Source: Pseudomonadota bacterium (GTDB taxonomy: Bacteria; Desulfobacterota; Syntrophorhabdia; Syntrophorhabdales; Syntrophorhabdaceae). Taken from it: a DNA stretch of 39,891 nt. A program made the translations under genes and the position numbers. Numbering within the stretch: position 1 is the stretch's first letter; every line of letters begins with the position of its first letter. Of this stretch, positions 7,263 through 17,111 are shown piece after piece. The notes below the pieces were generated by a model that saw nothing but the letters and a program-made list of their open reading frames with translations, did not search any database and had not been told where the DNA came from. The DNA lies in NCBI GenBank assembly GCA_026388245.1, contig JAPLKD010000063.1, positions 1-39,891 of the forward strand. The letters are read 5' to 3'.

Positions 7263-7919
7263 ATGAAGAAAGTAATCTCTTTTGACCTCGACGGAACGCT
7301 CGTGGATGCAAGATATGGTGATGCAGTGTGGAACCAGGGCATCCCGGAAGAGTATGCTAAAAAATATTCGGTGCCCCTCGATGAAGCAAAGGAATTTATC
7401 ATCAATAAATACAGGGGAATTGGGGATGGCAATATACTCTGGTATGAAATTCAATACTGGCTGGAAAAATTTGATCTCCCCGTATCCACACATGAACTTC
7501 TCAAAAGGTTCGAATCGCATATCGAACCATTACCCCACGCAAGGGATGTGCTCAACACCCTGAGCAAAAAATACACATTAATTGTGGCTTCCAATGCTGC
7601 ACGGATATTTGTGGAAAAAGAACTTCACTATGCTGACCTGACACACTTTTTCACTCATGTCGTTTCTGCTACAACGGATTATGGAATGGTTAAAAAAGGA
7701 ACAGAATTTTATAAAAGGTTATGCGGGACATTAAACATATCGCCTTCGGAGATTGTCCATGTAGGCGACCATCCTGTCTTTGATTTCGACGCTCCGTTGA
7801 GTCTGGGAATTGAGGCATATTACCTGGACAGTCAGGGATCCGGTGTCAGGTATCGGGGACCGTTAAAAAACAATGGCCATGTAATATACAATTTGAAGGA
7901 ACTCCTTGATAAATTATGA
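7263..7919 (+). CDS. HAD-superfamily hydrolase
   Basis: The 218-aa product has HAD motif I FDLDGTL (7-13, nucleophile D8 and acid/base D10), motif II VASNA, a motif III lysine in MVKKG, and motif IV VGDHPVFDFDAP. A helical cap lies between motifs I and II (about 16-90), as in subclass I phosphatases of the phosphoglycolate phosphatase/HAD-IA type. The substrate is a small phosphorylated metabolite not predictable here. A TTG four codons upstream (7251) is possible, but ATG 7263 starts directly at the conserved strand. Its stop overlaps the ATG of the next gene (ATGA), implying translational coupling. Confidence 0.88.
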   Translation: MKKVISFDLDGTLVDARYGDAVWNQGIPEEYAKKYSVPLDEAKEFIINKYRGIGDGNILWYEIQYWLEKFDLPVSTHELLKRFESHIEPLPHARDVLNTLSKKYTLIVASNAARIFVEKELHYADLTHFFTHVVSATTDYGMVKKGTEFYKRLCGTLNISPSEIVHVGDHPVFDFDAPLSLGIEAYYLDSQGSGVRYRGPLKNNGHVIYNLKELLDKL

Positions 7920-8194
7920 AAAGGTGCCACAAGTGCAAAAATATCATTGAGGCAGAATCGGTATTTTTCAAGGACGAATGTCCTCACTGCAGATTCGATC
8001 TCCACGTGTGCCTGAACTGCGTGTTTTATGACGAAGGCAAGGCCAATAAATGCAGGGAATCTCAGGCAGATTATGTGAAGAATAGAGACCGTGCAAATTA
8101 CTGCGATTATTTCAGATTTAATAATGCTGAAGCAAAGAAATCGGAAAAAGAAGCAGCAGAAGGATTATGGAAAGACCTGTTTAAGAAGGCGTGA
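7916..8194 (+). CDS. Small Cys-rich (zinc-ribbon-like) protein
   Basis: The 92-aa product contains an N-terminal CHKC and a CPHC (rubredoxin/zinc-ribbon knuckles), followed by CLNC and single Cys residues in NKCRES and YCDYF. This pattern suggests one zinc ribbon plus a second metal site. Small proteins of this kind occur in many deltaproteobacteria without assigned function. It is translationally coupled to the HAD hydrolase, so the two likely act together. The 3' end overlaps the convergent methyltransferase gene by 14 bp. Confidence 0.8.
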   Translation: MKRCHKCKNIIEAESVFFKDECPHCRFDLHVCLNCVFYDEGKANKCRESQADYVKNRDRANYCDYFRFNNAEAKKSEKEAAEGLWKDLFKKA

Positions 8195-8885
8195 TGTGTG
8201 ACGTGCTGTTCGTAACGGGTTTTTTCAGTACACAGTAGATCATTTTTTCAACCTTATCAACCCTGGTTTCCAATTCAAGAGAGTATTGAGAAAGGAATTT
8301 CTTTAAACTTCGTTCGCTATAGTATCTCAGGTGCGTCCTGTCATTCCATGCCTTCCTGTTTGGGACTGCCACTAAAATATACGAACCCGGCTCAAGAATT
8401 GTAAGAACCTTTCCCATCATTTTTTCGGGATTGATAACATGCTCAAGGGTATGTGAAATGATGGCTGTGGAGAATCTTTTCTCAAATGTCATTTTTTCAA
8501 TATCACCCGCTAAAAAATGTATCCTCCCCTTGCATTCGGGAAATTTTCCCATATACTCCTGTGCCATGTTGATTGCAAGGGGTGATATGTCAACGGCTGT
8601 AATATTGTACCCCTTCATGGCTATAATGATGTCTATCTCCCCGCTCCCGCAGCCGACATCCAGAATTTCACTTTTCAGGAAACGGTCGTCAGACAGGAAG
8701 GCAACAAGCCCGCTGTTCTTCCAGAATTCGACGGTTGAAGCTGCCGGGAGCACCTTTTGCCTGTACATATAAGACTGATCATTCACGAGAACAAAATCTT
8801 CCGGTGCAATGTCCTCTGTTACGCGAATCCTGGGGTCATCATCGGCTCTCTTCTTTTTCTTCCTGAATAATTTCAAAATATTCAT
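8181..8885 (-). CDS. Class I SAM-dependent methyltransferase
   Basis: The 234-aa product has the methyltransferase motif I ILDVGCGSGEID (about 74-85), motif II acidic residue in ITAVDISPLAI, and post-I/IV segments (HFLAGDIEKM, AIISHTLEHV, GSYILVAVPN), typical of the Methyltransf_11/UbiE-like group. HTLEHV is frequent in methyltransferases of surface polysaccharide clusters, and this gene lies near the UDP-sugar genes on the same strand, so modification of a glycan is a reasonable but unproven guess. A basic N-terminus (FRKKKKR) precedes the domain. Confidence 0.88.
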   Translation of the reverse strand: MNILKLFRKKKKRADDDPRIRVTEDIAPEDFVLVNDQSYMYRQKVLPAASTVEFWKNSGLVAFLSDDRFLKSEILDVGCGSGEIDIIIAMKGYNITAVDISPLAINMAQEYMGKFPECKGRIHFLAGDIEKMTFEKRFSTAIISHTLEHVINPEKMMGKVLTILEPGSYILVAVPNRKAWNDRTHLRYYSERSLKKFLSQYSLELETRVDKVEKMIYCVLKKPVTNSTSHITPS

Positions 8886-8985
8886 CTCTGACCTTTTGAT
8901 TTTTACCAGTTCAGCAAATACAATTCTTCTTGAATTATTGTGCTTTTTACGGTTTACTGCCTGCCGCTTAATTTCACCGTGTTTC

Positions 8986-9072
8986 TTTTGTTTTTCTGGT
9001 TTCTTTTGTTTCTCTGGTTGCTCCGGCTTACTAACTAAAGAAACTAAAAAAACTATAGAAACTATAGAAACA
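8986..9072. repeat. 9-nt-period inverted repeat element, copy 1
   Basis: T-rich arm GTTTCTTTTGTTTTTCTGG and neighbours, then an A-rich arm AACTAAAGAAACTAAAAAAA and neighbours. The arms are partly complementary. The reverse complement resembles 37223-37307. Confidence 0.6.
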
Positions 9073-9190
9073 AGCTTTTGGTGCCTACTGCTTACTGTTC
9101 ACTGTTCACTGCCATTCACAGATGATTGGATGTTTGGATGATTGGAAGTTTAGCTAACCCTCTAACCTCCTAACCTTCTGTTTTCCCTGC

Positions 9191-9211
9191 TATTCACTAT
9201 TCACTATTCAC
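9191..9211. repeat. TATTCAC heptad array
   Basis: Three perfect tandem copies of TATTCAC, the complement of the GTGAATA units at 4318-4345. Confidence 0.85.
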
Positions 9212-9216
9212 TGGTT

Positions 9217-9453
9217 TCAAGTTTGTTTAGTAAATATGATCCTGTACCGTTCCCTGTCAACATCAAAACAGGTTGTGCATCCGCTCCCTTCACAGTTTTG
9301 CGCATCCATCTCCTCTTTTGGAGGTAAGGGCTCAAGATGAACTTCAAAACCGATTTCCTCATACATCTCAACCATTTCGGTAAGTCTTGGCTCAGAGGCA
9401 ACAAAGCGCTTTTCCCATCCGGCCTGTATTAATTCATCCTCTCTATTCGTTAT
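9217..9453 (-). CDS. Small Cys protein with no canonical start codon
   Basis: The frame encodes 78 residues: ITNREDELIQAGWEKRFVAS, EPRLTEMVEMYEEIGFEV, then HLEPLPPKEE, a Cys cluster NCEGSGCTTC and RERYRIIFTK near the end. From memory it resembles a family of small uncharacterised proteins with a GWE..F...EPRL..MVE.Y.E.GFEV..EP pattern. The frame is closed upstream by TGA (9460-9462), and no ATG, GTG or TTG precedes the conserved part. An ATA at 9453 lies 8 nt after GGGGTGAT. It may start at AUA, or the start was lost by point mutation. It sits 37 bp downstream of the UXS gene on the same strand. Confidence 0.55.
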   Translation of the reverse strand: MTNREDELIQAGWEKRFVASEPRLTEMVEMYEEIGFEVHLEPLPPKEEMDAQNCEGSGCTTCFDVDRERYRIIFTKQT

Positions 9454-9490
9454 AAGCGATCACCCCACACCTTTAGTCTTTTTCCATTGT

Positions 9491-10510
9491 TTAGCTTCTG
9501 CCCTTCTCGCGGAAATATTCTATTGTTTTTTGTAAACCTTTATCAAGTGACACAAATGGTTCCCATTCCAAAAAGGTCTTTGCCCTGGTGATATCGGGGC
9601 ACCTTCTCTTCGGGTCATCTTCCGGGAGAGGGTGGAAAACAATTTCAGACCTGGAATCAGACATTTCAACAGCCCTCCGGGCAATGGACAAAATAGAAAC
9701 CTCATATGGGTTGCCGAGATTTACAGGACCAGGGAACCCGGAGAGGTACCGTTTTGTATAATCATGTTCGCGGGTATGCTCCTCTGTTTCGTAGTCCATC
9801 ATCCGTATCATCCCGTCTATCATGTCATCAATGTAACAGAATGAACGTGTCTGGGAGCCATCGCCGTATATTGTGATGGGTTCATTGTTTAGTGCCTGAA
9901 CGATAAAGTTACTTACCACACGGCCATCGTCGGGTCTCATCCTGGGGCCATAGGTATTGAATATACGAACTACCTTAATGTCTACCTTGTTCTGCCTCAG
10001 ATAGTCGAAAAAGAGGGTTTCTGCCACCCTTTTCCCCTCATCATAGCAGCTCCTTTTCCCTATGGGGTTTACGTTCCCCCAGTATGCCTCCTCCTGAGGA
10101 TGGACATCGGGGTCACCATATACCTCACTGGTTGATGCCTGCAGGATTCGAGCTTTTACCCGCTTTGCAAGGCCAAGCATGTTAAGGGCACCAAGGACAT
10201 TTACCTTTATGGTCTTCACAGGGTTATACTGGTAATGGATTGGACTTGCAGGGCATGCAAGGTTGAATATCCAGTCTACCTCAAGGAGAACCGGCTCGGT
10301 AACATCGTGCCGTATCAATTCAAACCGGGGATGATTCATAAGGTGGGTAATGTTCACTTTATCACCGGTAAAATAGTTATCGAGACAGAGCACCTCATGT
10401 CCATCCCGGACAAGCCTTTCACAGAGGTGAGATCCGATGAACCCTGCGCCACCGGTGACGAGGATTTTTTTCGGAATATGGTAGGTATGATAGATGTAGT
10501 TTTTTTTCAT
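9491..10510 (-). CDS. UDP-glucuronate decarboxylase (UXS-type SDR)
   Basis: The 339-aa extended short-chain dehydrogenase has the NAD-binding GGAGFIG at 20-26, S/T in ASTSEVYGD (125-133) and the catalytic pair Y156/K160 (SCYDEGK). The stretch [15 protein letters not shown] and the [15 protein letters not shown] segment are hallmarks of UDP-glucuronic acid decarboxylase, which makes UDP-xylose (UDP-4-keto-pentose intermediate) from UDP-glucuronate. It is cytosolic. It lies 47 bp downstream of UDP-glucose dehydrogenase, which makes its substrate, so the two form an operon. ArnA-like and dTDP-glucose dehydratase alternatives fit less well. Confidence 0.9.
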   Translation of the reverse strand: MKKNYIYHTYHIPKKILVTGGAGFIGSHLCERLVRDGHEVLCLDNYFTGDKVNITHLMNHPRFELIRHDVTEPVLLEVDWIFNLACPASPIHYQYNPVKTIKVNVLGALNMLGLAKRVKARILQASTSEVYGDPDVHPQEEAYWGNVNPIGKRSCYDEGKRVAETLFFDYLRQNKVDIKVVRIFNTYGPRMRPDDGRVVSNFIVQALNNEPITIYGDGSQTRSFCYIDDMIDGMIRMMDYETEEHTREHDYTKRYLSGFPGPVNLGNPYEVSILSIARRAVEMSDSRSEIVFHPLPEDDPKRRCPDITRAKTFLEWEPFVSLDKGLQKTIEYFREKGRS

Positions 10511-10557
10511 AATTGTGTTAACCTCATAGTGGTTAAAGTATGTAAGGGGGCTCTCAA

Positions 10558-11895
10558 TTACCTCAGTTCAGCCATCGGTCTTCCAATACATACATACTTG
10601 AATCCCTGTCGTGCAATGGTCTTCGGGTTATATTGGTTCCTCCCGTCAAAGATAACATGTTCTTTCATGAGGCCCTTCATCCTTTCAAAATCCGGTTCCC
10701 TGAAGGAGAGCCATTCGGTGACGAGAATTAATCCATCGACATTTTCCAGGACTTCGTACTGGTTTTTCCCGAATTTGATATTAGGGTTCCCTTCAAAAAT
10801 CTTCGATGCAACCTCCGCAGCCTTGGGGTCAAAGAGGTTGCAGAATGCACCACCCCGGGTAAGCTTGTCGACTATGTATACGGAAGGAGCCTCCCGCATA
10901 TCGTCCGTATTGGGTTTGAAGGCAAGCCCCCATATGGCAAAGGTCTTCCCCTTCACATCATTGGCGTAGTATGCCTCGATTCTCCCGGTGAAGGCTATCC
11001 GTTGTTCTTCATTTATTTCCATTACCTTCTCGAGTATTGAAGGATCACACCCATAGCTTTGAGCCGTCTTAATCAGGGCACGGACATCCTTGGGAAAGCA
11101 GGAACCTCCAAACCCCACACCGGGAAAAAGGAACTTGGGGCCAATCCGTGAGTCGCTTCCAATACCCCGCATGACCATCATCACATCAGCGCCAAGCTTC
11201 TCACATATCGTTGCAATCTGGTTCATAAAGGATATCCTCGTTGCAAGCATCGAATTAGCAGTATACTTCGTCATCTCACTGGAGCGAACATCCATAACAA
11301 GGAAGGGTGCACCCGTACGGGTAAAGGGCGCATACAGTTCCCGCAAGATCTCCTCTACCCTCCCGTGTTCGACCCCGACGACAACCCTTTCCGGCTTCAT
11401 GCAATCATCAACGGCCACACCTTCTTTGAGAAATTCGGGATTCGAGGCAATGTCAAAGGGAATGTCAACCCCCCTTCTTGTAAGTTCTTCTGTAATTGTA
11501 TCCTTCACCATTTCACAGGTTCCCACGGGTACGGTAGATTTGACTATCACAATTCGATACTTCTCAATAATCCTGCCGATATCACCAGCCACCCGTTTCA
11601 CGTACTGAAGATCGGCAGAACCATCTTCATCCTGTGGCGTATTAACAGAGATGAATACGATGAGTCCATGATTAACAGTCTCTTTAATGTCTGTGGTAAA
11701 GCAGAGTCTCCCCTCTTTCAGGTTGTTCTTTACCAGTTCTTCCAGGTGCGGCTCATAAATGGGGATGATCCCCTGTTTCAGATTCTCTATCTTCTTTTCA
11801 TCGATATCCATACAGATCACATCATTTCCTGTTTCTGCAAAACAGGCGCCTGTGACAAGGCCGACATAACCAACACCAATAACAGATATACGCAT
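10558..11895 (-). CDS. ugd: UDP-glucose 6-dehydrogenase
   Basis: The 445-aa product oxidises UDP-glucose to UDP-glucuronate with two NAD+. The N-terminal Rossmann motif GVGYVGL is at 7-13, VKSTVPVGT at 118-126, [10 protein letters not shown] at 150-159, and the catalytic Cys266 sits in [12 protein letters not shown]. The UDP-binding C-terminal domain follows ([19 protein letters not shown]). ATG 11895 is preceded by AGGAGG. It is first in the run ugd-UXS-small Cys protein, which provides UDP-glucuronate and UDP-xylose for cell-surface glycans. Confidence 0.96.
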   Translation of the reverse strand: MRISVIGVGYVGLVTGACFAETGNDVICMDIDEKKIENLKQGIIPIYEPHLEELVKNNLKEGRLCFTTDIKETVNHGLIVFISVNTPQDEDGSADLQYVKRVAGDIGRIIEKYRIVIVKSTVPVGTCEMVKDTITEELTRRGVDIPFDIASNPEFLKEGVAVDDCMKPERVVVGVEHGRVEEILRELYAPFTRTGAPFLVMDVRSSEMTKYTANSMLATRISFMNQIATICEKLGADVMMVMRGIGSDSRIGPKFLFPGVGFGGSCFPKDVRALIKTAQSYGCDPSILEKVMEINEEQRIAFTGRIEAYYANDVKGKTFAIWGLAFKPNTDDMREAPSVYIVDKLTRGGAFCNLFDPKAAEVASKIFEGNPNIKFGKNQYEVLENVDGLILVTEWLSFREPDFERMKGLMKEHVIFDGRNQYNPKTIARQGFKYVCIGRPMAELR

Positions 11896-12126
11896 GGAAC
11901 CTCCTGTTTTTTTTATCTTTTACCCTGCAATACCTCTGAAAGTCAATAGCAAAAGCAGGGGCCAAGGGTTCAAGGGGCCAAGGGGTCAAGGGTCTTTTGA
12001 ACAAAATGTTGCAATGCTGGATTGGCTTGCATTTTACTCGAACCCTCGAACCCCTGACCCCTTGAACCCTGTTTGTTTGATTTACATTGCAATAGCAAAC
12101 AATATTATGTTAAATTAAACACTTCA
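11896..12126. repeat. Divergent intergenic region with a long inverted repeat
   Basis: Separates ugd (minus) from rimP (plus). Arms of imperfect 8-9-nt units (TTCAAGGGG, CCAAGGGG, TCAAGGG) at about 11964-11993 face complementary CCCTTGAACCCT-type units at about 12041-12071. They could form a long imperfect stem. The promoters of both operons must lie here, but I cannot place them confidently. Confidence 0.55.
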
Positions 12127-12148
12127 AGTGGGTTTAGCCCGCTTTTTT
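12127..12148 (+). terminator. Terminator-like hairpin in the rimP leader
   Basis: AGTGGGT-TTA-GCCCGCT (7-bp stem with G-T pairs, 3-nt loop) followed by six T (12143-12148), 17 nt before the rimP ATG. Being upstream of the operon it may act as an attenuator of the rimP-nusA operon; rimP-nusA leader control is known in other bacteria. Regulation here is inference. Confidence 0.55.
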
Positions 12149-12164
12149 AATTTAAGGGTCGGGA

Positions 12165-12626
12165 ATGCCGGAGCAGGAAACAATCAAAAAGATTGAAGAT
12201 GTTTTAATGCCTATCCTGCTTGAAGACCGTTTAGAGCTCATCGATATTGAATTTCACCCCATAGGGAAAAGATGGCTATTGAGGGTCTATATTGATAAGG
12301 AAGGCGGGGTCACGATTGCCGACTGTGAAACAGTCAGCCGGGAGCTTGGGAGGATACTTGATGTGGAAGACTTCATTGAATATACATATACCCTTGAAGT
12401 CTCATCGCCGGGCATTACAAGACCTTTAAAGAAAATGGAAGATTTTGAAAAATATAAAGGAAAACTCTGCAAAATCATTACAAAAGAGCAGTTATATGGA
12501 AAGAATGATTTTGAAGGAGAAATTATAAAAACCTATGAAGATAAAGTGGAGATAAAAGGAAAAATTGATGTATTTACAATCCCGATATATGCTATAAAAA
12601 AGGCGCATTTACAGTTCCACTTTTGA
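12165..12626 (+). CDS. rimP: Ribosome maturation factor RimP
   Basis: The 153-aa product has the RimP N-terminal alpha/beta domain (LELIDIEFHPIGKRWLLRVY, then IDKEGGVTIADCETVSRELG) and the EVSSPGITRPLK hallmark near residue 84-95, followed by a C-terminal SH3-like beta domain. RimP acts in 30S subunit assembly. It is the first gene of the rimP-nusA-infB arrangement and has GGGTCGGGA just before ATG. The nusA ATG follows 9 nt after the stop. Confidence 0.95.
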   Translation: MPEQETIKKIEDVLMPILLEDRLELIDIEFHPIGKRWLLRVYIDKEGGVTIADCETVSRELGRILDVEDFIEYTYTLEVSSPGITRPLKKMEDFEKYKGKLCKIITKEQLYGKNDFEGEIIKTYEDKVEIKGKIDVFTIPIYAIKKAHLQFHF

Positions 12627-12635
12627 GGAGTAACC

Positions 12636-13895
12636 ATGTATTTTGACTTGAGCTATGTCATCGAACAGGTAGGAAAGGAAAAGGGTATCCCCAAGGAAAC
12701 GCTCGTTGAGGCCTTAGAAGAAGCAATACTCTCAGCATCAAAGAAGAAATTCGGGAACCATCTCAACCTTGAAGCAAAATATAACATAGAACTCGGAGAG
12801 ATTGAGGTTTTCCAATTTAAGACAGTTGTAGAAGAGGTGAATGAGTCAGATTCTGAAATATCTCTCGAAAATGCAAAGCAGCACGACCCTGAATGTATGA
12901 TAGGAGACAGTATAGGGATAAAAATGGATACCTCGTCGCTGGGAAGAATTGCGGCTCAGACTGCAAAACAGGTAATCCTTCAAAAGGTCAGAAATGCTGA
13001 GAGCGACGTTATATACAACGAATATAAAAGCAAATTAGGAGATATCGTAACGGGTGTTATTCAGAGGATAGAAAAAAACCATTACGTGGTTAACCTTGGC
13101 AAAACAGATGCCATTCTCCCCTTTAAAGAAACAATACCAAGCGAAAATTATCGTCAGAGAGACAGGATAAAGGGGTATGTGCTTGACGTTGAAAAAAATC
13201 AAAAGGGATGTACAATCCTCTTATCAAGAACCCACCCGGGTTTTCTCATGAAGCTTTTCGAACTGGAGGTGCCTGAGATTCAGGAAGGTATCATTAAAAT
13301 TCTTATCGCAGCGAGAGAACCCGGGGAGAGAGCAAAAATCTCTGTATATAGCGAAGATTCCGATGTCGATCCTATTGGCGCCTGTGTTGGCGTGAAAGGC
13401 TCCAGGGTACAGGCCGTTGTACAGGAATTGAGGGGCGAGAAGATAGATATTATTCCATGGAATAAGGATCCGGCCAAGTTTGTATGTAGCGCCCTTGCCC
13501 CCGCAAGGGTATCAAAGGTCTACCTGAATGAAGAGGAACGTGCCATGGAAATCATCGTAAATGATGACCAGTTGTCCCTCGCAATCGGGAGGAAAGGTCA
13601 AAATGTGAGGCTCGCATCAAAACTGACAGGATGGAAGATTGATATCAGCAGCGAGTCAGAACTGGAAAAGACCTCAAAAAAGATTATCGACGACCTTATG
13701 GAGGGTTTGGAGGTAAGTGAAATCCTTGCAAGGGTTCTCCATGACGAATATCTGAGAGACGCACAGGACATAGCAAAGCTTTCACCGGAAGAATTGAATA
13801 AAATAACAAGTATCTCTATTGAAGACTGCACAAGGATTATTGAAAAGGCCAGAGATATAATAAATAAAATCAAAAACGAGGAAATAACGGTTTAA
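12636..13895 (+). CDS. nusA: Transcription elongation/termination factor NusA
   Basis: The 419-aa product has the NusA N-terminal RNA-polymerase-binding domain (1 to about 125), an S1 domain beginning near 131 (KLGDIVTGVIQRIEKNHYVV), KH1 (with GACVGVKGSRVQAVVQELRG) and KH2 (AIGRKGQNVRLASKLTGW). A short C-terminal helical region (about 350-419, including LSPEELNKI) follows; the E. coli-type second acidic repeat is absent, as in many bacteria. It controls pausing, termination and antitermination. GAGGAGTAA precedes ATG. Confidence 0.96.
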   Translation: MYFDLSYVIEQVGKEKGIPKETLVEALEEAILSASKKKFGNHLNLEAKYNIELGEIEVFQFKTVVEEVNESDSEISLENAKQHDPECMIGDSIGIKMDTSSLGRIAAQTAKQVILQKVRNAESDVIYNEYKSKLGDIVTGVIQRIEKNHYVVNLGKTDAILPFKETIPSENYRQRDRIKGYVLDVEKNQKGCTILLSRTHPGFLMKLFELEVPEIQEGIIKILIAAREPGERAKISVYSEDSDVDPIGACVGVKGSRVQAVVQELRGEKIDIIPWNKDPAKFVCSALAPARVSKVYLNEEERAMEIIVNDDQLSLAIGRKGQNVRLASKLTGWKIDISSESELEKTSKKIIDDLMEGLEVSEILARVLHDEYLRDAQDIAKLSPEELNKITSISIEDCTRIIEKARDIINKIKNEEITV

Positions 13896-13898
13896 TAT

Positions 13899-16466
13899 AT
13901 GTCAAAGATAAAGCTTACGACTCTCACTGATAAAATAAGTGACGATGAAATTCTCTCAAAATTAAAGAGCATGGGGGTTAAGATAAAAGAGGTGGGGGAA
14001 GAAGCGACACCCCGGGAAAAGAGTGAAGAAAAGGCCACGCCCTCGGGCGAGACTATGATTGAAAAGAGGGTTGCATCTACAATCATACGGAGAAGAGTAC
14101 AACCACCTCCCGTTCAGGAGAAGGTAGAACTTAAGGAAAAAAAGGGAGAAAAACCCCCGAAGACCAAAGAAACACCTTCAGCAGAGCTAAAAGGAATCAA
14201 AAAAGAACCGGAAGTCGAAAAGGCCCTCATCAAAGAAGAGTTCTTAACTGCAGAGGTCCAAAAAACAGGGGCTGCGAAAGCAAAAGCTGTAAAACCGGAA
14301 ATTTCCATGAAAGAGGAAATAGAGGTACCCCAGGAAGAAAGACCAAAGGGTGATATAGAACTCATTGCAGAGGCAAAGAAGATAGAGATAACAAAAGTTC
14401 TCGAAGAGGCGTACAAGCAAGACCTTGAGAAAAATATAGTCCTGGGTGACAAGGAAAAAGAAGAAGAAGAGCGTAAAAGAAAGAAGACAGAAAAACTTCT
14501 TAAAAAGATAGAAGAACAGGAATTTGAAGAACAAAAACTAAAAAAGAAAGGTGTCGTTAAGAAGAAAGTTGTTATTAAAGAAGAAGACCTTTACTCTTAC
14601 AAGAGGCAAAAACCAAAAGGCGCTCAATTCAGAAAAGGCAGAAGAGAAAGGGGCGTTGAGAAAAGGATTGAAGAAGAAAAGAAAATAGAAATAAAACCGG
14701 CCAAAAAGAGTATCAAGATTGGAGATGAGATTCAGGTCGATACACTGGCAAAAGGGATGGGTATTAAGGCCAAGGATATAATCCGTAAACTGATGCCTCT
14801 CGGAATTGTAGCAACTGTCAATAAAAGTATAGATTTTGACACTGCTTACCTCGTTGCAACTGAACTGGGCTACGAAGTTGAAAGGTCCCGTTCCATAGAG
14901 CAGGAATTCCAGGCCCAGGAAGACGGACAGACAGAACATCTCGAGAATCTTAAACCAAGATCCCCGGTGGTAACCATTATGGGACATGTAGACCACGGCA
15001 AGACCCTCCTCCTCGACACAATAAGGCATACAAAAGTCGCCGAGCGTGAGGCCGGTGGAATTACACAGCACATAGGGGCATATAAAGTAAATGCACACGG
15101 GAAAGAAATCGTCTTTATCGACACCCCGGGCCACGAGGCATTTACTGCAATGAGAGCAAGGGGCGCCAGGGTCACAGACATTGTTGTTCTTGTTGTGGCA
15201 GCAGATGACGGGGTCATGCCACAGACCATAGAAGCAATGAATCACGCAAAGGCAGCAAACGTCCCGATTATCGTAGCAATAAACAAGATAGATAAACAAA
15301 ACGCAAACCCCGATAAGGTAACAAAAGAGCTTGCTGATTCAGGTCTTGTCCCGGAGGAGTGGGGCGGCACCACCTTATATGCAAAGATCTCGGCAAAAAA
15401 GAAGGAAGGTATCAAGGAACTTCTTGAGTTAATTATACTGCAGTCTGAAATGCTTGAACTTAAGGCAAACTCTGACAAAATTGCAAAGGGTATTATAATC
15501 GAATCAGAACTTGACAAAGGACAGGGACCTGTGGGCACCGTAATCATTCAGGAAGGCACATTGAAAATCCAGGACCCTTTCATTGCAGGGACAATGTTTG
15601 GCAGGGTCAGGGCCATGGTCGACGACAAAGGGAAAAGGATACAGAAGGCGCCTCCATCCACACCTGTTCTCGTAGTAGGTTTCCAGGATGTCCCCCATGC
15701 AGGTGACCGTTTTATAGTAACCACAGAAGAGAGGTATGCAAGGGAGCTTTCAAAGTTCAGACAGGAAAAGTTGAAGCAGCAAGAGATGGCAAAGAGCTCA
15801 CGAACCACCCTTGAAGACCTCTATTCAAAGATCGGGGAATCAGAAAAAACAGTATTGAATGTAATAGTCAAAGGTGACGTAAGAGGCACAATTGATGCTA
15901 TTACAGAAACATTAATGAAAATGTCCAACCAGCTTGTAGAGATTCAAATTATCCACAGTGGTGTAGGCGCTATTACCGAAACAGACGTGAACCTCGCCAT
16001 GGCTTCGGGCGCCATAATTATCGGCTTTAATACAAAACCGATTGGCAAGGCTCAGGCGCTGGCAGAGAATGAAAAGATTGAGATCAGAATATACTCTGTC
16101 ATATATGATATGATAGATGATATCAAGAAGGCTATGGAGGGCATGTTAGCGCCAAAAATTGTTGAGACAGTCATTGGCAAGGCAGAAGTCAGAAAGGTGT
16201 TCAGCGTATCCAAGATAGGCACCATCGCAGGGTCTTATCTCACTGAAGGAAAGGCAACAAGAAATGCCCTTGTTAAGGTTGTGAGAAAAGGTACCATCAT
16301 GTTCACCGGAAAGTTATCATCACTGAAACGATTCAAGGATGATGTTAAAGAGGTTCAAAGCGGTTATGAGTGCGGTGTTGCAGTAGACGGTTTTAATGAT
16401 ATTAAAGAAGGCGATACATTTGAATTTTTTATAGAGGAAAAAGAAAAACAATACCTTGATGGTTAA
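13899..16466 (+). CDS. infB: Translation initiation factor IF-2
   Basis: The 855-aa product starts 3 nt after nusA. A short N-terminal IF2_N domain (1 to about 50) is followed by a long Lys/Glu-rich, low-complexity linker (about 60-270), a second IF2_N domain (about 273-325, [20 protein letters not shown]), and the GTPase core: G1 GHVDHGKT (about 363), G3 DTPGHEAF (about 408), G4 NKID (about 462). Domains II-IV follow, with fMet-tRNA-binding C2 at the end. The charged linker is biased to A-rich codons. Confidence 0.97.
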   Translation: MSKIKLTTLTDKISDDEILSKLKSMGVKIKEVGEEATPREKSEEKATPSGETMIEKRVASTIIRRRVQPPPVQEKVELKEKKGEKPPKTKETPSAELKGIKKEPEVEKALIKEEFLTAEVQKTGAAKAKAVKPEISMKEEIEVPQEERPKGDIELIAEAKKIEITKVLEEAYKQDLEKNIVLGDKEKEEEERKRKKTEKLLKKIEEQEFEEQKLKKKGVVKKKVVIKEEDLYSYKRQKPKGAQFRKGRRERGVEKRIEEEKKIEIKPAKKSIKIGDEIQVDTLAKGMGIKAKDIIRKLMPLGIVATVNKSIDFDTAYLVATELGYEVERSRSIEQEFQAQEDGQTEHLENLKPRSPVVTIMGHVDHGKTLLLDTIRHTKVAEREAGGITQHIGAYKVNAHGKEIVFIDTPGHEAFTAMRARGARVTDIVVLVVAADDGVMPQTIEAMNHAKAANVPIIVAINKIDKQNANPDKVTKELADSGLVPEEWGGTTLYAKISAKKKEGIKELLELIILQSEMLELKANSDKIAKGIIIESELDKGQGPVGTVIIQEGTLKIQDPFIAGTMFGRVRAMVDDKGKRIQKAPPSTPVLVVGFQDVPHAGDRFIVTTEERYARELSKFRQEKLKQQEMAKSSRTTLEDLYSKIGESEKTVLNVIVKGDVRGTIDAITETLMKMSNQLVEIQIIHSGVGAITETDVNLAMASGAIIIGFNTKPIGKAQALAENEKIEIRIYSVIYDMIDDIKKAMEGMLAPKIVETVIGKAEVRKVFSVSKIGTIAGSYLTEGKATRNALVKVVRKGTIMFTGKLSSLKRFKDDVKEVQSGYECGVAVDGFNDIKEGDTFEFFIEEKEKQYLDG

Positions 16467-16471
16467 AAAAT

Positions 16472-16771
16472 ATGGTAGTTGGTGTTTCGAGCATAGAAAT
16501 CTTTTTACCTGAGAGCCACTCCTTAAAAGATAAAAGGCAGGCTATTAAGAAGATAGTAGAAAAGACAAGGGCAAAATTTTATATATCTATTGCAGACATA
16601 TCTCAAAACAACCTCTGGCAAAGGGCGCTTATCGGATTTTCTATTGTCGGGGTAAAACAGGATCATGTAAACTCTGCAATTGAAAATGTTTGTGAATATA
16701 TTGAGTCTTTGTATATCGGTACGATCATCAATACAAGGACAGAAATTATTATAATAGGCAATGAGATATAG
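16472..16771 (+). CDS. DUF503 protein, YlxP-like
   Basis: The 99-aa product has the DUF503 pattern: VVGVSSIEIFLPESHSLKDK at the start, KKIVEKTRAKFYISIADIS and LIGFSIVG. Proteins of this family sit between infB and rbfA in many bacteria and are linked to ribosome assembly; the precise role is unclear. It starts 5 nt after infB and overlaps rbfA by 11 nt, indicating coupling. Confidence 0.9.
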   Translation: MVVGVSSIEIFLPESHSLKDKRQAIKKIVEKTRAKFYISIADISQNNLWQRALIGFSIVGVKQDHVNSAIENVCEYIESLYIGTIINTRTEIIIIGNEI

Positions 16772-17111
16772 ACGGCTCCGACTTCAGGACCTTCTCAGGG
16801 AGGAAATTTCTTCAATAATCCGGAGGGATTTAAAAGATCCTGGATTCGGGTTGATTACTATTGTGGACGTGAGGGTAACAGAAGATTTACGGACAGCAAA
16901 GATATTGTATTCGATATATGGCGATAAAACAGAAAAAGAAAAAACAAATGAGGCGCTCAAGAGATCGAGAGGCTATATAAAGTTTCTACTTGGACAACGG
17001 TTAAAATTAAAATTTATGCCGGATATTCATTTTGTCATTGACGACACATATGAACACATGGAAAGGATAGAAGAAATTTTTAAAAAGGTGGCGCATGTTC
17101 CAGAAGATTAA
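16761..17111 (+). CDS. rbfA: Ribosome-binding factor A
   Basis: The 116-aa product matches RbfA: RLQDLLREEISSIIRRDLKD at the N-terminus, GLITIVDVRVTEDLRTAKI and the conserved KLKFMPDIHFVIDDTYEHM near the end. RbfA has a type-II KH-like fold and acts in late 30S maturation, binding 16S rRNA. It overlaps the upstream DUF503 gene (11 nt) and the downstream DHH gene (17 nt). Confidence 0.95.
   Translation: MRYRRLRLQDLLREEISSIIRRDLKDPGFGLITIVDVRVTEDLRTAKILYSIYGDKTEKEKTNEALKRSRGYIKFLLGQRLKLKFMPDIHFVIDDTYEHMERIEEIFKKVAHVPED

Larger units (their letters stand above)
8886..9216. repeat. Gene-free stretch with short-period repeats
   Basis: No gene. Positions 8986-9072 carry 9-nt-period GTTTCTTTT repeats facing AAACTAAAG/AAACTATAG repeats, an overall hairpin related to 37223-37307. 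TATTCAC heptads occur at 9191-9211 (three perfect units). Confidence 0.65.

Noticed and set aside
9191-9211. Heptad repeats as a CRISPR array
   Set aside because: Units are 7 nt with no spacers; no cas genes are in the window.
14538-15299. Long minus-strand open frame opposite infB (253 codons)
   Set aside because: Antisense shadow of infB. The product is Phe/Tyr/Cys-rich with no domain, and its length follows from infB codon bias.
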